A DNA stretch of 38,801 nt from Collinsella aerofaciens (GCF_028206995.1 NZ_JAQLFL010000004.1:142338-181138), one strand, 5' to 3'. Positions 26,652-34,614 are shown, numbered from the stretch's first letter. Numbers and translations: made by a program. Notes: a model not told the origin generated them from the letters alone.

Positions 26652-28823
26652 CTAATTGTTCAGCATGCGGTCGAAGCTTCCCGAGTCGCCATCCCGATAG
26701 TCTGCGGTCATCAGAATCTCCTGCGGAATGCGCCCGCCCTCGCGCAGCACGTTGCGGAACTGCACGCGCGTAACCATGGGCAGATCCTTGATCGTCGCCG
26801 CCAGGTTCTGCGGCACGCCCTGGTTGGCAGCCGCGGGCTCGCACTCGCCGCCGGCCTTCACGCGACGCTTATGCTCGGCGAGCATGGCGCGGTACATGCC
26901 GGCATGCAGGCGAATCTCAACCACATTGGCATTGCGAGCCTGTTCGACGATGCGCGCGCCCTCGCGATCGATATCGCCTACGTAGTAGACGTAGTTAAAG
27001 CGATAGCCAATCTCGGCCAGATAATCGTCCAAGGCATGCGAGACGCTCGCCTTGCATCCGCCGCCAAAAATCACGCCGCCCACCTTGATGCCAAAGAGCT
27101 TGGCGTGCTTGCGGCCACGCAGCAGCTTGACGATCTCGTCGTAGGTGTCCAGGTTCTCGACCATAATGAACGGCTTGTCGGCGCCCAGCGTAAAGAAGCC
27201 CGTAAAGTGCACGGGGCGATTGGGGGCGACCTTGATCGCCTGCATGCTGATGCCCTTTTCGGTCATACGCCTGATCAAGCGCTCACCGTGCTTGCCGTCA
27301 AAAGCCTTCTCGTCGTTAAAGATCTGGTAGGCACGCTGGCGGCGCGAGGCAACCGGCGTATCGGCACCTCGGTTCTGCTCGATCCAAGCCTGGATGATTG
27401 CGATTTCCTCGGCAATCTTGCGGTTGGACATCTCGTTGTGCTGAGTGCGCTGCGGAGCCTTTTTGCCGTCCTTGCCCTCGACCTTTACGATCTGTGTCTG
27501 CTGCTCCTTGATCTTAGAGAGCGCCGTAGGCGTAGGGACAACCTTGAGCAGCTGCCTGCCTAAAACGCGGGCAAGGGCAAACGCCGAGACCTCGCCGTGG
27601 ACGGACGACTTGGGCTGCTGGGCAGCAGTATCTGCTGCGGCAGACTCCGGCTTCCTCTGAGACTTGCGCTTAGAATCGCCTTGGGAATTGCGCTCGTGCT
27701 TCGGCATAGACGCCTGCTTCTGCGGACGAACGGACTTGCTCTCCTTCGCCGGCTGGCGCTTAGGCTGCCCCGAAGAAACCTCGGCCTTCGCATCCTCGTT
27801 CTGCGGCGTGGTCTTCTCGGTTGCAGTCTCGGCATGGGAACTGCGGCCCCCACGATGGCGACGGCGGCGAGGCTTGCTCGACGCGCCCTGCTCCGCCTGC
27901 TCATCAGTAGGCTGCTGGCCCTTGGCCTCGGCATCAACCTCAAGCTGCGGTTCAACAGGCTTCTGCTCGCGAGCCGCCGGCTCAACGGTCTTCTCGTCCT
28001 GGGTGGTCGAAACCGACTCGCCCTTCTCCTGACGCTTTACGGGATATGCACGTCCCGCAAAACCGCGACCAGGACGACACGAACCCGGAGCCTTCTTGGC
28101 AGACTCCTCAACATCGTCTGCAACCTCAGAAGACTCTTCAACCTCACGCGCGGCATCCTGCTGTGCAGTCTTAAAGTGAGCACCGCGACGACGCTTGGGC
28201 TCTTGGGCCTCCACGGGCTTTTGCTCCCTCGCGGGCTTCTGCGACTCGGCAGCAACCTCGGTCTCAACAGCCTCAGCATCCGTCTCACCCTTTTGAGCAA
28301 CGGCGCGACGGAAGCGCTCCTGCTGGGCGCGGCGCTGCGCATCGCGCTTGCCACTCCCGCCAAAACCGCCGCGGCCGGCCTTGGCCGTAAAGGCGCGAAC
28401 GACGCTCTCGTCAAGCAGCTCGTCGGTATCGACATGCTCGCGCGGAGCCGTTTCCACCGAAGCGGGCGCCTCGACAACGTCCTCGACGGCCTCTTCGGCA
28501 ACCTCGACGGGCCGCTCCTGGGCATCGTTAATCTCGGCATTGATGGTATAGAACGCCGGGCGCCCGTTAATGCCGCTACCCTCGATCTTGGTCACGATCT
28601 TTGCCGCGATAAGCTCATCGCGCATCGCCTTGGTGTCGCACTCCTTATCGACGGAGCGGAAAATCTGCGCCAGCGCACTCGACTTAATCTTGAGCGCCTT
28701 GCGGCAAAGCAGGTCGTAGGCAACCAGCTTGGCACGCTCAGCAGAAAGCGACGTCTGGCTGCTCAGGCGCTCAGCCAGAGCATCGACATTTTGTTGGTTA
28801 TCGGAATATACCGTCTTGGCCAC
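26652..28823 (-). CDS. Toprim-domain protein with JetD/Topo VI-A-like C-terminus and long charged linker
   Basis: About 723 residues from the GTG at 28823, which has AAAGGGG 4 nt upstream; an in-frame ATG at 28847 lacks such a site. Residues ~1-100 look like a compact helical, possibly winged-helix, domain (SAERAKLVAYDLLCRKALKI, GRPAFYTI). Residues ~105-420 are low-complexity, rich in Glu, Lys, Arg, Gln and Ala. The C-terminal ~300 residues end in a Toprim fold: Glu556 (FIMVENLDTY), a glycine-rich strand (GGVIFGGGCKA) and Asp617/Asp619 (GDIDREG). This E...DxD pattern with ENL and GDxDxxG is typical of Spo11/Topo VI-A and of the JetD nuclease subunit of Wadjet. No JetABC genes are nearby. The function is unknown; nucleic-acid cleavage or binding is an inference. 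Confidence 0.8.
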   Translation of the reverse strand: MAKTVYSDNQQNVDALAERLSSQTSLSAERAKLVAYDLLCRKALKIKSSALAQIFRSVDKECDTKAMRDELIAAKIVTKIEGSGINGRPAFYTINAEINDAQERPVEVAEEAVEDVVEAPASVETAPREHVDTDELLDESVVRAFTAKAGRGGFGGSGKRDAQRRAQQERFRRAVAQKGETDAEAVETEVAAESQKPAREQKPVEAQEPKRRRGAHFKTAQQDAAREVEESSEVADDVEESAKKAPGSCRPGRGFAGRAYPVKRQEKGESVSTTQDEKTVEPAAREQKPVEPQLEVDAEAKGQQPTDEQAEQGASSKPRRRRHRGGRSSHAETATEKTTPQNEDAKAEVSSGQPKRQPAKESKSVRPQKQASMPKHERNSQGDSKRKSQRKPESAAADTAAQQPKSSVHGEVSAFALARVLGRQLLKVVPTPTALSKIKEQQTQIVKVEGKDGKKAPQRTQHNEMSNRKIAEEIAIIQAWIEQNRGADTPVASRRQRAYQIFNDEKAFDGKHGERLIRRMTEKGISMQAIKVAPNRPVHFTGFFTLGADKPFIMVENLDTYDEIVKLLRGRKHAKLFGIKVGGVIFGGGCKASVSHALDDYLAEIGYRFNYVYYVGDIDREGARIVEQARNANVVEIRLHAGMYRAMLAEHKRRVKAGGECEPAAANQGVPQNLAATIKDLPMVTRVQFRNVLREGGRIPQEILMTADYRDGDSGSFDRMLNN

Positions 28824-28931
28824 GGGGCCCCTTTCATATGCACACATATACGTCTATATGGTACAACGCGCGCCCTTATCCACGCAAAACATCTGCGAGA
28901 ACACTCGAGCGTCACCCGCTTTTGCATGAAA

Positions 28932-28967
28932 AAAGACCGAGCCCGCGAAGTCGCGGACCCGGTCTTT
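28932..28967 (-). terminator. Intrinsic terminator after cstA
   Basis: Positions 28932-28948 pair with 28951-28967 over 17 bp (two wobble positions). On the minus strand the stem is followed by a T-run (TTTTTT with the stem end). It lies 39 nt past the cstA stop. Confidence 0.9.
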
Positions 28968-29006
28968 CCGAGTCATATAGATGTGACGTTCAACTCGTCA
29001 GGTCGA

Positions 29007-30896
29007 CTAAGCCTTGGCGGCCTCGGCGTCGACAGGAGCCTCGGCAGCAGCAGCGCGGCCATACTCGGCCTTGCCCATCTCGGACCACTCGGGCTCCTCG
29101 TCGGGCATGGAACCGGCCTCCTTGCCGAAGAACTCCTTGAGGCAGTTGACGGCGACGATGAGGCCCAGGACCATCAGCAGGACAGCGAAGACGAGCTGCA
29201 GGCCCTTGGTGGCGGCGACGGAGACGGCGGCCGTGGTGGCGGTAGCCGGGATGGTACCGAAGAAACCGTAGGCCTGGACGGCGGTCATGCAGCCCATGGC
29301 ACTCTGAACCAGCGAGGTGAAGGTGCAGCAGAGCAGGAAGGCGACGGGCACGTAGAGCATCCAGCCCTTGCGGCCGGTGCACTTGCAGAACACGGCGAGG
29401 GTGATCATAGTCATGCCGCCGAGCAGCTGGTTGGAAGCACCAAAGAGCGGCCAGATGTTGGCATAGCCACCAAAAGCGAGGGCGAGACCAGGAAGCAGGG
29501 TGACGACCGTGGCGAACCAGGGGTTGCCGAGGACCTTCATGTAGCCGGCCTGGGACTCGATGGCCAGGGCGTCGTTGGTCTGGGCAAAGAACTCGGAGAA
29601 CGAGGTGCGGGCGATGCGGGCGACAGCGTCGAGCGAGGTCAGGGCCAGAGCGGAGACGTTCATGGTCATGAAGACAGTAGCGAGCGTGCCGTCAACACCG
29701 AAGGCCTGCATGCCGCGGGAGATGCCAGCGGCGAAGATCTGGAACGGGGTGGAAGCGACACCGGCGTTGAGGGCGCCGGTACCGGCGGTGTTCATGTCGG
29801 AGAACATGATGCCGGCGACGATGATGGCAAGGATGCCGACGAAGGACTCGACGATCATGGCGCCGTAACCGACCTTGACGGCGTCCTGCTCCTTCTCGAC
29901 CTGCTTGGAAGAGGTGCCGGAAGAAACGAGGCTGTGGAAACCGGAGAGAGCACCGCAAGCGACGGAGACGAACAGGACCGGGAACATCATGCCGGAGGCA
30001 GTGGAGAAGCCGGTAAAGACCGGAGCGGTGATAGTGGCCTGACCGTTGACGCCCAGGACGACGATGCCGAGGACAGCGCAGACGATCATGACGATCATCA
30101 TGATGGAAGTGAGGTAATCGCGCGGAGTCTTGAGCATCTGGATGGGCATGGCGCCAGCGAAGACCAGGTAGACCATGACGACGGCGAACCACTGGAACTT
30201 ATCCAGGTAGACCGGGAACTGCATACCGACGGCGAACATGAGAACCATGAGGACCACGCCGGTGACGAACTCGGCAGCGCCGGTGAGGTTGAACTTCTTC
30301 TGGGCCCAACCAAAGGCGATAGCGACGAAGGTGAACAGGATGGAGATGGTACCAGCGCAGCCGGCGGCATAGGACTTGGTGAAGTCGATGGCACCGGTAG
30401 CAGCACCAGAAGCGTCAACGGCCGGGGTGAACATGAACGTCTTGCAGACCATGTCGGTGAAAGCGGCGATGACGATGATGCAGAACAGCCAGCAGAACAG
30501 CAGGAACAGGCGACGGCCGGTCTTGCCGATGTACTTCTCGATGAGCTGAGCGAGCGACTTGCCGTTGTTCTTCATCGAAGCGTACAGGGCACCAAAGTCG
30601 TGGACGGCACCAAAGAAGATGCCGCCGACGAGGACCCAGAGCACGACGGGCAGCCAGCCAAAGGCCATGGCGACGATCGTACCCGTGACAGGGCCAGCAC
30701 CGCAGATCGAGCTGAACTGGTGCGAGAACGCGGTGAAGGCGGAGACGGGCGAGAAGCTCTTGCCGTCCTTCATGCGCTTGGCCGGCGTGAGGGCCTCTTT
30801 GTCAACGCCCCACTTGTTGGCCAGCCAGCGGCCATAGCCCAGATAGCCGCAGGCGAGCACCGCCGCGGCCACAACCATGAGCAAAACTCCGTTCAT
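29007..30896 (-). CDS. cstA: Carbon starvation protein CstA family transporter
   Basis: A 629-residue multi-pass membrane protein, shorter than E. coli CstA (about 700). The N-terminal part carries CstA hallmarks: GYGRWLANKWGVD, FSSICGAGPVTGTIVAMAFGWLP, FGAVHDFGALYAS. The family transports peptides and, in some members (CstA, BtsT), pyruvate. The C-terminus is a charged soluble tail. GGAGG lies 7 nt before the ATG. The gene stands alone, with a long structured leader (30897-31131) that holds a peptide ORF and a terminator. Amino-acid-dependent control is therefore suggested. Confidence 0.93.
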   Translation of the reverse strand: MNGVLLMVVAAAVLACGYLGYGRWLANKWGVDKEALTPAKRMKDGKSFSPVSAFTAFSHQFSSICGAGPVTGTIVAMAFGWLPVVLWVLVGGIFFGAVHDFGALYASMKNNGKSLAQLIEKYIGKTGRRLFLLFCWLFCIIVIAAFTDMVCKTFMFTPAVDASGAATGAIDFTKSYAAGCAGTISILFTFVAIAFGWAQKKFNLTGAAEFVTGVVLMVLMFAVGMQFPVYLDKFQWFAVVMVYLVFAGAMPIQMLKTPRDYLTSIMMIVMIVCAVLGIVVLGVNGQATITAPVFTGFSTASGMMFPVLFVSVACGALSGFHSLVSSGTSSKQVEKEQDAVKVGYGAMIVESFVGILAIIVAGIMFSDMNTAGTGALNAGVASTPFQIFAAGISRGMQAFGVDGTLATVFMTMNVSALALTSLDAVARIARTSFSEFFAQTNDALAIESQAGYMKVLGNPWFATVVTLLPGLALAFGGYANIWPLFGASNQLLGGMTMITLAVFCKCTGRKGWMLYVPVAFLLCCTFTSLVQSAMGCMTAVQAYGFFGTIPATATTAAVSVAATKGLQLVFAVLLMVLGLIVAVNCLKEFFGKEAGSMPDEEPEWSEMGKAEYGRAAAAEAPVDAEAAKA

Positions 30897-30930
30897 TACA
30901 TTTCCTCCTCTAAAAAGAACTTCCTAGACA

Positions 30931-30970
30931 TAAAAAATGAGGGCCGTCGGTTGCGCTCGACGGCCCTCAT
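30931..30970 (-). terminator. Leader terminator (attenuator) upstream of cstA
   Basis: ATGAGGGCCGTCG (30937-30949) pairs perfectly with CGACGGCCCTCAT (30958-30970), 13 bp with an 8-nt loop. On the minus strand it is followed by TTTTTTA, making a canonical intrinsic terminator. It stands only 35 nt before the cstA start and downstream of the predicted promoter, so it would cut the cstA transcript unless prevented. A second stem, GCCCGT (30982-30987) / ACGGGC (30994-30999), lies immediately before it. Confidence 0.85.
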
Positions 30971-31021
30971 CTTTATCAGCCGCCCGTTATCGTACGGGCT
31001 AGCTGTATGTGCTAACCCGCA

Positions 31022-31066
31022 TCAGATAATTACTACGCTGATAATGCTTAGCTGATGCGTGAACAT
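31022..31066 (-). CDS. Putative Ile/Val-rich leader peptide of cstA (14 aa)
   Basis: A 14-codon frame in the cstA leader, starting at the ATG at 31066 and ending in TGA, translates to MFTHQLSIISVVII. Six of its last seven residues are Ile or Val. AAGAGGA (31077-31083) lies 10 nt upstream as a possible ribosome-binding site. The frame overlaps RNA stem CGCATCAG/CTGATGCG (31052-31059 with 31018-31025). An alternative stem, 31011-31019 with 30995-31003, would compete both with that stem and with the pre-terminator stem. This is the layout of an amino-acid attenuator such as ilvL/ivbL of enterobacteria. Translation is not proven. Confidence 0.6.
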   Translation of the reverse strand: MFTHQLSIISVVII

Positions 31067-31090
31067 GTCTAAGAAATCCTCTTCAATCAT

Positions 31091-31119
31091 GATGTGAACG
31101 ATCCGTGCGTGTTCACATC
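31091..31119. promoter_or_regulatory. Perfect 9-bp inverted repeat in the cstA leader
   Basis: GATGTGAAC (31091-31099) and GTTCACATC (31111-31119) are perfect inverses with an 11-nt spacer. The repeat lies just downstream of the predicted transcription start, so it may act as an RNA stem or as an operator for a dimeric regulator. Confidence 0.6.
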
Positions 31120-31137
31120 CCCCAGTGGTTGAAAAGG

Positions 31138-31166
31138 AGTATGAAACTTTAGTTACCTAAAGTCAA
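31138..31166 (-). promoter_or_regulatory. cstA promoter with operator palindrome in the spacer
   Basis: On the minus strand TTGACT (31161-31166) and CATACT (31138-31143) are separated by 17 nt, a good sigma-70-type promoter. The palindrome ACTTTAG-N4-CTAAAGT (31146-31163) fills the spacer, suggesting a repressor site. Transcription would start near 31131, giving a leader of about 235 nt. Upstream, 31167-31263 is AT-rich and shows nothing else I recognise. Confidence 0.65.
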
Positions 31167-31263
31167 CGCAAATATGTAATGAATTTTCAACTTTTTTGGA
31201 TTTCTCGGTATAAAACGCCACTGACCTCGGACTTTACCCCACGACAGTTTTTGCATGAGAGAT

Positions 31264-31416
31264 GCCCCTGAGAGCCGCGGGAGCCGGGCGGCGCATATGA
31301 ACTTTCCTGCTCTACAGTCCTGCGCAAGACGGAAAGCACATTAAGTGCTTTCCTTTGCGTGCGGAACTCGCGATAAAGTTCATATGCGCCGCCCGGCTCC
31401 CGCGGCTCTCAGGGGC
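31264..31416. repeat. Long palindromic element, copy 2 (42-bp arms, 69-nt core, reverse orientation)
   Basis: Arms 31264-31305 and 31375-31416 are complementary at all 42 positions, and pairing stops exactly there (T opposite T). The core 31306-31374 is 69 nt. On the minus strand it begins ATCGCGAGTTCCGCACG, has the inner hairpin GGAAAGCAC/GTGCTTTCC around TTAAT, and ends GCAGGACTG then TAGAGCAGG. The inner arm ATATGAACTTT is shared with copy 3; the outer ~30 bp are not. It lies upstream of the cstA promoter. Confidence 0.93.
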
Positions 31417-31428
31417 TCCCATCCCAAC

Positions 31429-31451
31429 TGTGCGGAGCAAAGCTCCGCACA
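31429..31451. repeat. Short hairpin between element copies 2 and 3
   Basis: TGTGCGGAGC and GCTCCGCACA form a perfect 10-bp stem with an AAA loop, followed on the plus strand by CCAACTTTTTCTTT. It looks like a plus-strand terminator, though no plus-strand gene precedes it. From 31452 to 31559 I see no other feature. Confidence 0.6.
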
Positions 31452-31559
31452 CCAACTTTTTCTTTCAGCTAAAGAACGCCGAAAATTCGACGCTGGCTTG
31501 TTAACCTTGCTGGACGTTGTCGACGCCGATCCAACTCAGAAGCCATATCGATACAGAAA

Positions 31560-31712
31560 GGTCCCCGGCCCTGACCGGCCCAGCGGCCTTATATGAACTT
31601 TATCGCGAGTTCCGCACGAACAGGAGGCCACTTAATGTGACCTCCGTCGTGAGCAGGACTGTAGAGCAGGAAAGTTCATATAAGGCCGCTGGGCCGGTCA
31701 GGGCCGGGGACC
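31560..31712. repeat. Long palindromic element, copy 3 (42-bp arms, 69-nt core)
   Basis: Arms 31560-31601 and 31671-31712 are complementary at all 42 positions. The core 31602-31670 is 69 nt, beginning ATCGCGAGTTCCGCACG, with the inner hairpin around CACTTAATGTG and the end GCAGGACTG then TAGAGCAGG. The outer arms (GGTCCCCGGCCCTGACC at the tip) have no match in copies 1 or 2. The right arm ends 12 nt before the stop codon of the minus-strand TsaD fusion gene, the same distance as in copy 1. Confidence 0.93.
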
Positions 31713-31724
31713 GCACAAGTACGA

Positions 31725-34109
31725 CTACAGCGTCATGTTTGGATCGGCGTCGACGTCGAACGGCGAGATTTCTCCTCGGTCGAATTTACGGCGGGCGACC
31801 TCCGCGATCATGGCGGCGTTATCGGTGCATGCCGAAAGCGGCGGCACCGTCACGCGGATCCCCTGACGACCGAGCTTCTTGATCATCATCTCGCGCAGAT
31901 GCGGATTAGCCGAGACACCGCCGCCGATGCAATACTCCTTGCATCCGGTGGCATGCAGCGCGTTCTTGGCCTTCTTGTACTGCACGTCAAAGACAGCTGC
32001 CTCAAACGAAGCCGCCAGATCGGGCAGGTGAATCGTGCGCCCGGCCTTGGTCTCCTGCTCGATGTAGAGCGTCACGGCCGTTTTAAGACCCGAAAGCGAG
32101 AAACGATAGTCTCCTCTGCTGTTAAGCGCACGGGGGAAATCGATCGCGCGGGGATTGCCCGTCTCGGCCAGCTTGGAAATGATGGGGCCACCGGGATAGC
32201 CCAGGCCCAACGCCTTGGCCACCTTGTCGAAGGCCTCGCCCACGGCGTCGTCGAGCGTCTCACCGAGCACCTCGTAGTCGCCCCATGCCTTTACGTGCAC
32301 GAGCATGGTGTGCCCGCCCGAGACAAGCGTGAAGATGAACGGCGGCTTGAGGTCGGGCTGCGCCAGCAAGTTGGCAAACAGGTGCCCCTCCAGATGGTTG
32401 ACGCATACGAGCGGCTTACCGGCAGCGTAGGCAAAGCCTTTGGCAAAGGCAACGCCCACCACGAGAGCGCCCACCAGGCCCGGACCCTGTGTCACGCCCA
32501 CGGCGGCAAGCTCGCTGGGGGCAATGGCTCCACCCTCAAGACCAAGCGATGCTGCGGCATCCTCGAGCGCCGCATCCACGACACTCACAATCACCTCAAC
32601 GTGTTTGCGCGAGGCGATCTCGGGCACCACGCCGCCAAAGCGGGCGTGAAAATCAATCTGTGTCGACACCTGGTTGGCCAGCATATTGCCATCCGCATCG
32701 ATAATCGCCACGGCCGTCTCGTCGCAGGAACTCTCGATAGCGAGCACTAGGCGACGGCGCTCAATTTCAGCGCGCTCCTCAACGGTTCGCTCGGGCGCAG
32801 GCAGCGGCCATACACGCTGCTCAGCCGCCGTCGGCTCGGGCGAAGCGTTGTCGACCGGGAGCACCAAGGGCAGCGGCGCCGTCATGACGATGGCATCTTT
32901 GCCAACACCGTAGTAACCGCGGCGACGGCCAGCCTCGGTAAAGCCCAGAGCGTTATAAAGCGCGATCGCTCCCTCGTTACCGTCCTCGACCTCGAGCGAA
33001 GCCGTGGTGCAGCCGAGCATCTGGGCATCATAGCTCACGTGCGACAGCAGCTTGCGGGCAATGCCCTCGCGGCGATGTGCCGGGTCGACGGCGACATCCA
33101 GAATCTGCACATCACCGTCCACGACCATACCGCCGGCAAGGCCCAGCAGCTTGCCGTCGTCGTGTGCCACCCACCAACTACGCGGCGCAGCAACGTCCTC
33201 GCCCAGTTCGGACAGGAACATGCCCGGCGTCCACGCCTCGTGTCCGGCACCTTCAAAGCAGGCAGCCTCCAGCGCGCTCGCGCCCTCAGCATCCGCCGCG
33301 CCCATGGGGCGGAACTGCAGATGACGACCGGCGAGCTCATCGGCAACACCCGTAATTTCGCTCTGCGCACTCTCGGCAAGACCAAGACGCTTGCGCTCGT
33401 TTTCCTCGGCATCCGAAAGGCGCGTGTAAATCGGCAAGACGCGGGCCGGATCGCCGTCACCCGCAGCGTGCGCGAGCAGCAAGCCCTCGCCCGAAGGCCA
33501 CCACAGGTCGCGCTCCACGCAGCGGGCGGTCTCGTCCTCACCCAGCAGCTTGCCATAGCGCACGAGACCGTCACCGGTCAGCTGAACCTGGTCCCAGTCC
33601 GCTGCTTGGCGCCACTCATCGAGCGCCACGGCGGCCTTGACCACGTGTTCGCGCTCAAATTGACGCTCGAGACCCTCATCGACCAGCATATACAGCGCCG
33701 GATATACCTCACCGCGCATAGCATCGGCCAAGATACCAAGCTTGCCGCGCACGCCAGCCTTCCACGCCGTCCAAGCGCAAGCGTCGAGCGTCGACACGCC
33801 CAGCAGCGGAACATTGGCACCGCGCGCGAGGCCCTTGGCAGTGGAGATGCCGATGCGCACACCCGTAAACGACCCCGGGCCGCGGCCGACCACGTAGCAA
33901 CCAACATCGCTGCGATCCAGACCGGCTTGAGCCAGCACGCCATCAACGGTATTCACGAGCTCAACGTTTGCGTGACGGCGACACATGTGGTCGCCACTCA
34001 CGAGCTTCGTCTCGCCCGTCTGCCCATCAATCCAGCTTGCCGCGCAGGCAAGCATGTCGGTCGAGGTATCGAGCGCCACCACCAGCGCGTTGTCGTTATG
34101 CAAGCTCAT
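31725..34109 (-). CDS. tsaD: TsaB-RimI-TsaD triple fusion (tRNA t6A synthesis and N-acetyltransferase)
   Basis: About 794 residues from the ATG at 34109 (AAGG 9 nt upstream; an in-frame TTG at 34127 is less likely). Residues ~1-240 are TsaB (VALDTSTD, GRGPGSFTGVRIGISTAKG). Residues ~260-405 are a GNAT acetyltransferase of RimI type (LDVAVDPAHRREGIARKLL, EGAIALYNALGFTEAGRRRGYY). Residues ~452-794 are a complete TsaD (LVLAIESSCDETAVAI, metal ligands His572 and His576 in HLEGH, SGGHTML, GGVSANPHLR). TsaB and TsaD act together with TsaE to transfer the threonylcarbamoyl group onto A37 of ANN-decoding tRNAs; RimI acetylates ribosomal protein S18. tsaE overlaps upstream by 14 nt. TsaC/Sua5 is not in the window. 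Confidence 0.93.
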   Translation of the reverse strand: MSLHNDNALVVALDTSTDMLACAASWIDGQTGETKLVSGDHMCRRHANVELVNTVDGVLAQAGLDRSDVGCYVVGRGPGSFTGVRIGISTAKGLARGANVPLLGVSTLDACAWTAWKAGVRGKLGILADAMRGEVYPALYMLVDEGLERQFEREHVVKAAVALDEWRQAADWDQVQLTGDGLVRYGKLLGEDETARCVERDLWWPSGEGLLLAHAAGDGDPARVLPIYTRLSDAEENERKRLGLAESAQSEITGVADELAGRHLQFRPMGAADAEGASALEAACFEGAGHEAWTPGMFLSELGEDVAAPRSWWVAHDDGKLLGLAGGMVVDGDVQILDVAVDPAHRREGIARKLLSHVSYDAQMLGCTTASLEVEDGNEGAIALYNALGFTEAGRRRGYYGVGKDAIVMTAPLPLVLPVDNASPEPTAAEQRVWPLPAPERTVEERAEIERRRLVLAIESSCDETAVAIIDADGNMLANQVSTQIDFHARFGGVVPEIASRKHVEVIVSVVDAALEDAAASLGLEGGAIAPSELAAVGVTQGPGLVGALVVGVAFAKGFAYAAGKPLVCVNHLEGHLFANLLAQPDLKPPFIFTLVSGGHTMLVHVKAWGDYEVLGETLDDAVGEAFDKVAKALGLGYPGGPIISKLAETGNPRAIDFPRALNSRGDYRFSLSGLKTAVTLYIEQETKAGRTIHLPDLAASFEAAVFDVQYKKAKNALHATGCKEYCIGGGVSANPHLREMMIKKLGRQGIRVTVPPLSACTDNAAMIAEVARRKFDRGEISPFDVDADPNMTL

Positions 34110-34602
34110 CTTGTACAGCCTTATCAATCAAATGGGAAAGCTCCATTGCGCGGTCACCGTGCGCCTCAAGCGTTATCGTTCGCACATCGCTGTCGCCCTC
34201 ATCACGCTTGAGCGTCACCGAAAGATACTCATCCGTCAGCTCGTCCTGGAATTGTTCGCCCCATTCCAGCAGGCAAGCACCCTCATAGCCCAGCACATCG
34301 AAAATGCCCGTATCCTCGAGCTCGTAGGCATGCTCCAGGCGGTATAGATCAAAGTGAAACAGCGGAATACGACCTTGATCGTGAACGGCCATGAGCGCAA
34401 ACGTAGGGCTCGTAACCATATGCTCATCGCCCAGCCCGCGCGAGACGCCCTTGGTAAAGTGAGTTTTGCCCACTCCCAGGCCGCCGGTCAGGATGAGCAC
34501 ATCGCCGTCCTCAAGGCACGGTGCAATTAGCTCGCCAAAGTACTCCGTATCGGCAGCGCAAGTCGTTTTGTAAGTACCTACCCCCAGGCGCTCCAGGGAC
34601 AT
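34096..34602 (-). CDS. tsaE: tRNA threonylcarbamoyladenosine biosynthesis ATPase TsaE
   Basis: A 168-residue P-loop ATPase. Walker A is GGLGVGKT at 40-47, and the family segments SPTFALMAVHD, PLFHFDLYRLE and ACLLEWGEQFQDEL follow. It regulates and resets the TsaB-TsaD complex in t6A formation. AAGGAG lies 6 nt before the ATG. The stop overlaps the start of the TsaB-RimI-TsaD gene, so the two products are made together. Confidence 0.95.
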   Translation of the reverse strand: MSLERLGVGTYKTTCAADTEYFGELIAPCLEDGDVLILTGGLGVGKTHFTKGVSRGLGDEHMVTSPTFALMAVHDQGRIPLFHFDLYRLEHAYELEDTGIFDVLGYEGACLLEWGEQFQDELTDEYLSVTLKRDEGDSDVRTITLEAHGDRAMELSHLIDKAVQDELA

Positions 34603-34614
34603 ATATGCTCCTTA

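Noticed and set aside
26652..28823. A complete Wadjet (JetABCD) defence system
   Set aside because: Only a JetD-like Toprim domain is present; the neighbours are tRNA-Gln and cstA, with no SMC-like or MukE/MukF-like genes.
27597..31055. Very long plus-strand open frame (over 1,100 codons)
   Set aside because: It runs antisense through the Toprim-protein gene and cstA, has a repetitive Gly/Asp/His/Glu composition typical of antisense frames in GC-rich DNA, and crosses the cstA terminator. Both minus-strand genes have clear homology.
31452..31559. Remnant of a coding gene between element copies 2 and 3
   Set aside because: Short open stretches exist, but no recognisable protein motif and no ribosome-binding site.
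31264..31712. Single composite transposon with copies 2 and 3 as terminal inverted repeats
   Set aside because: The outer arms of the two copies are unrelated, and the 143 nt between them has no coding frame.
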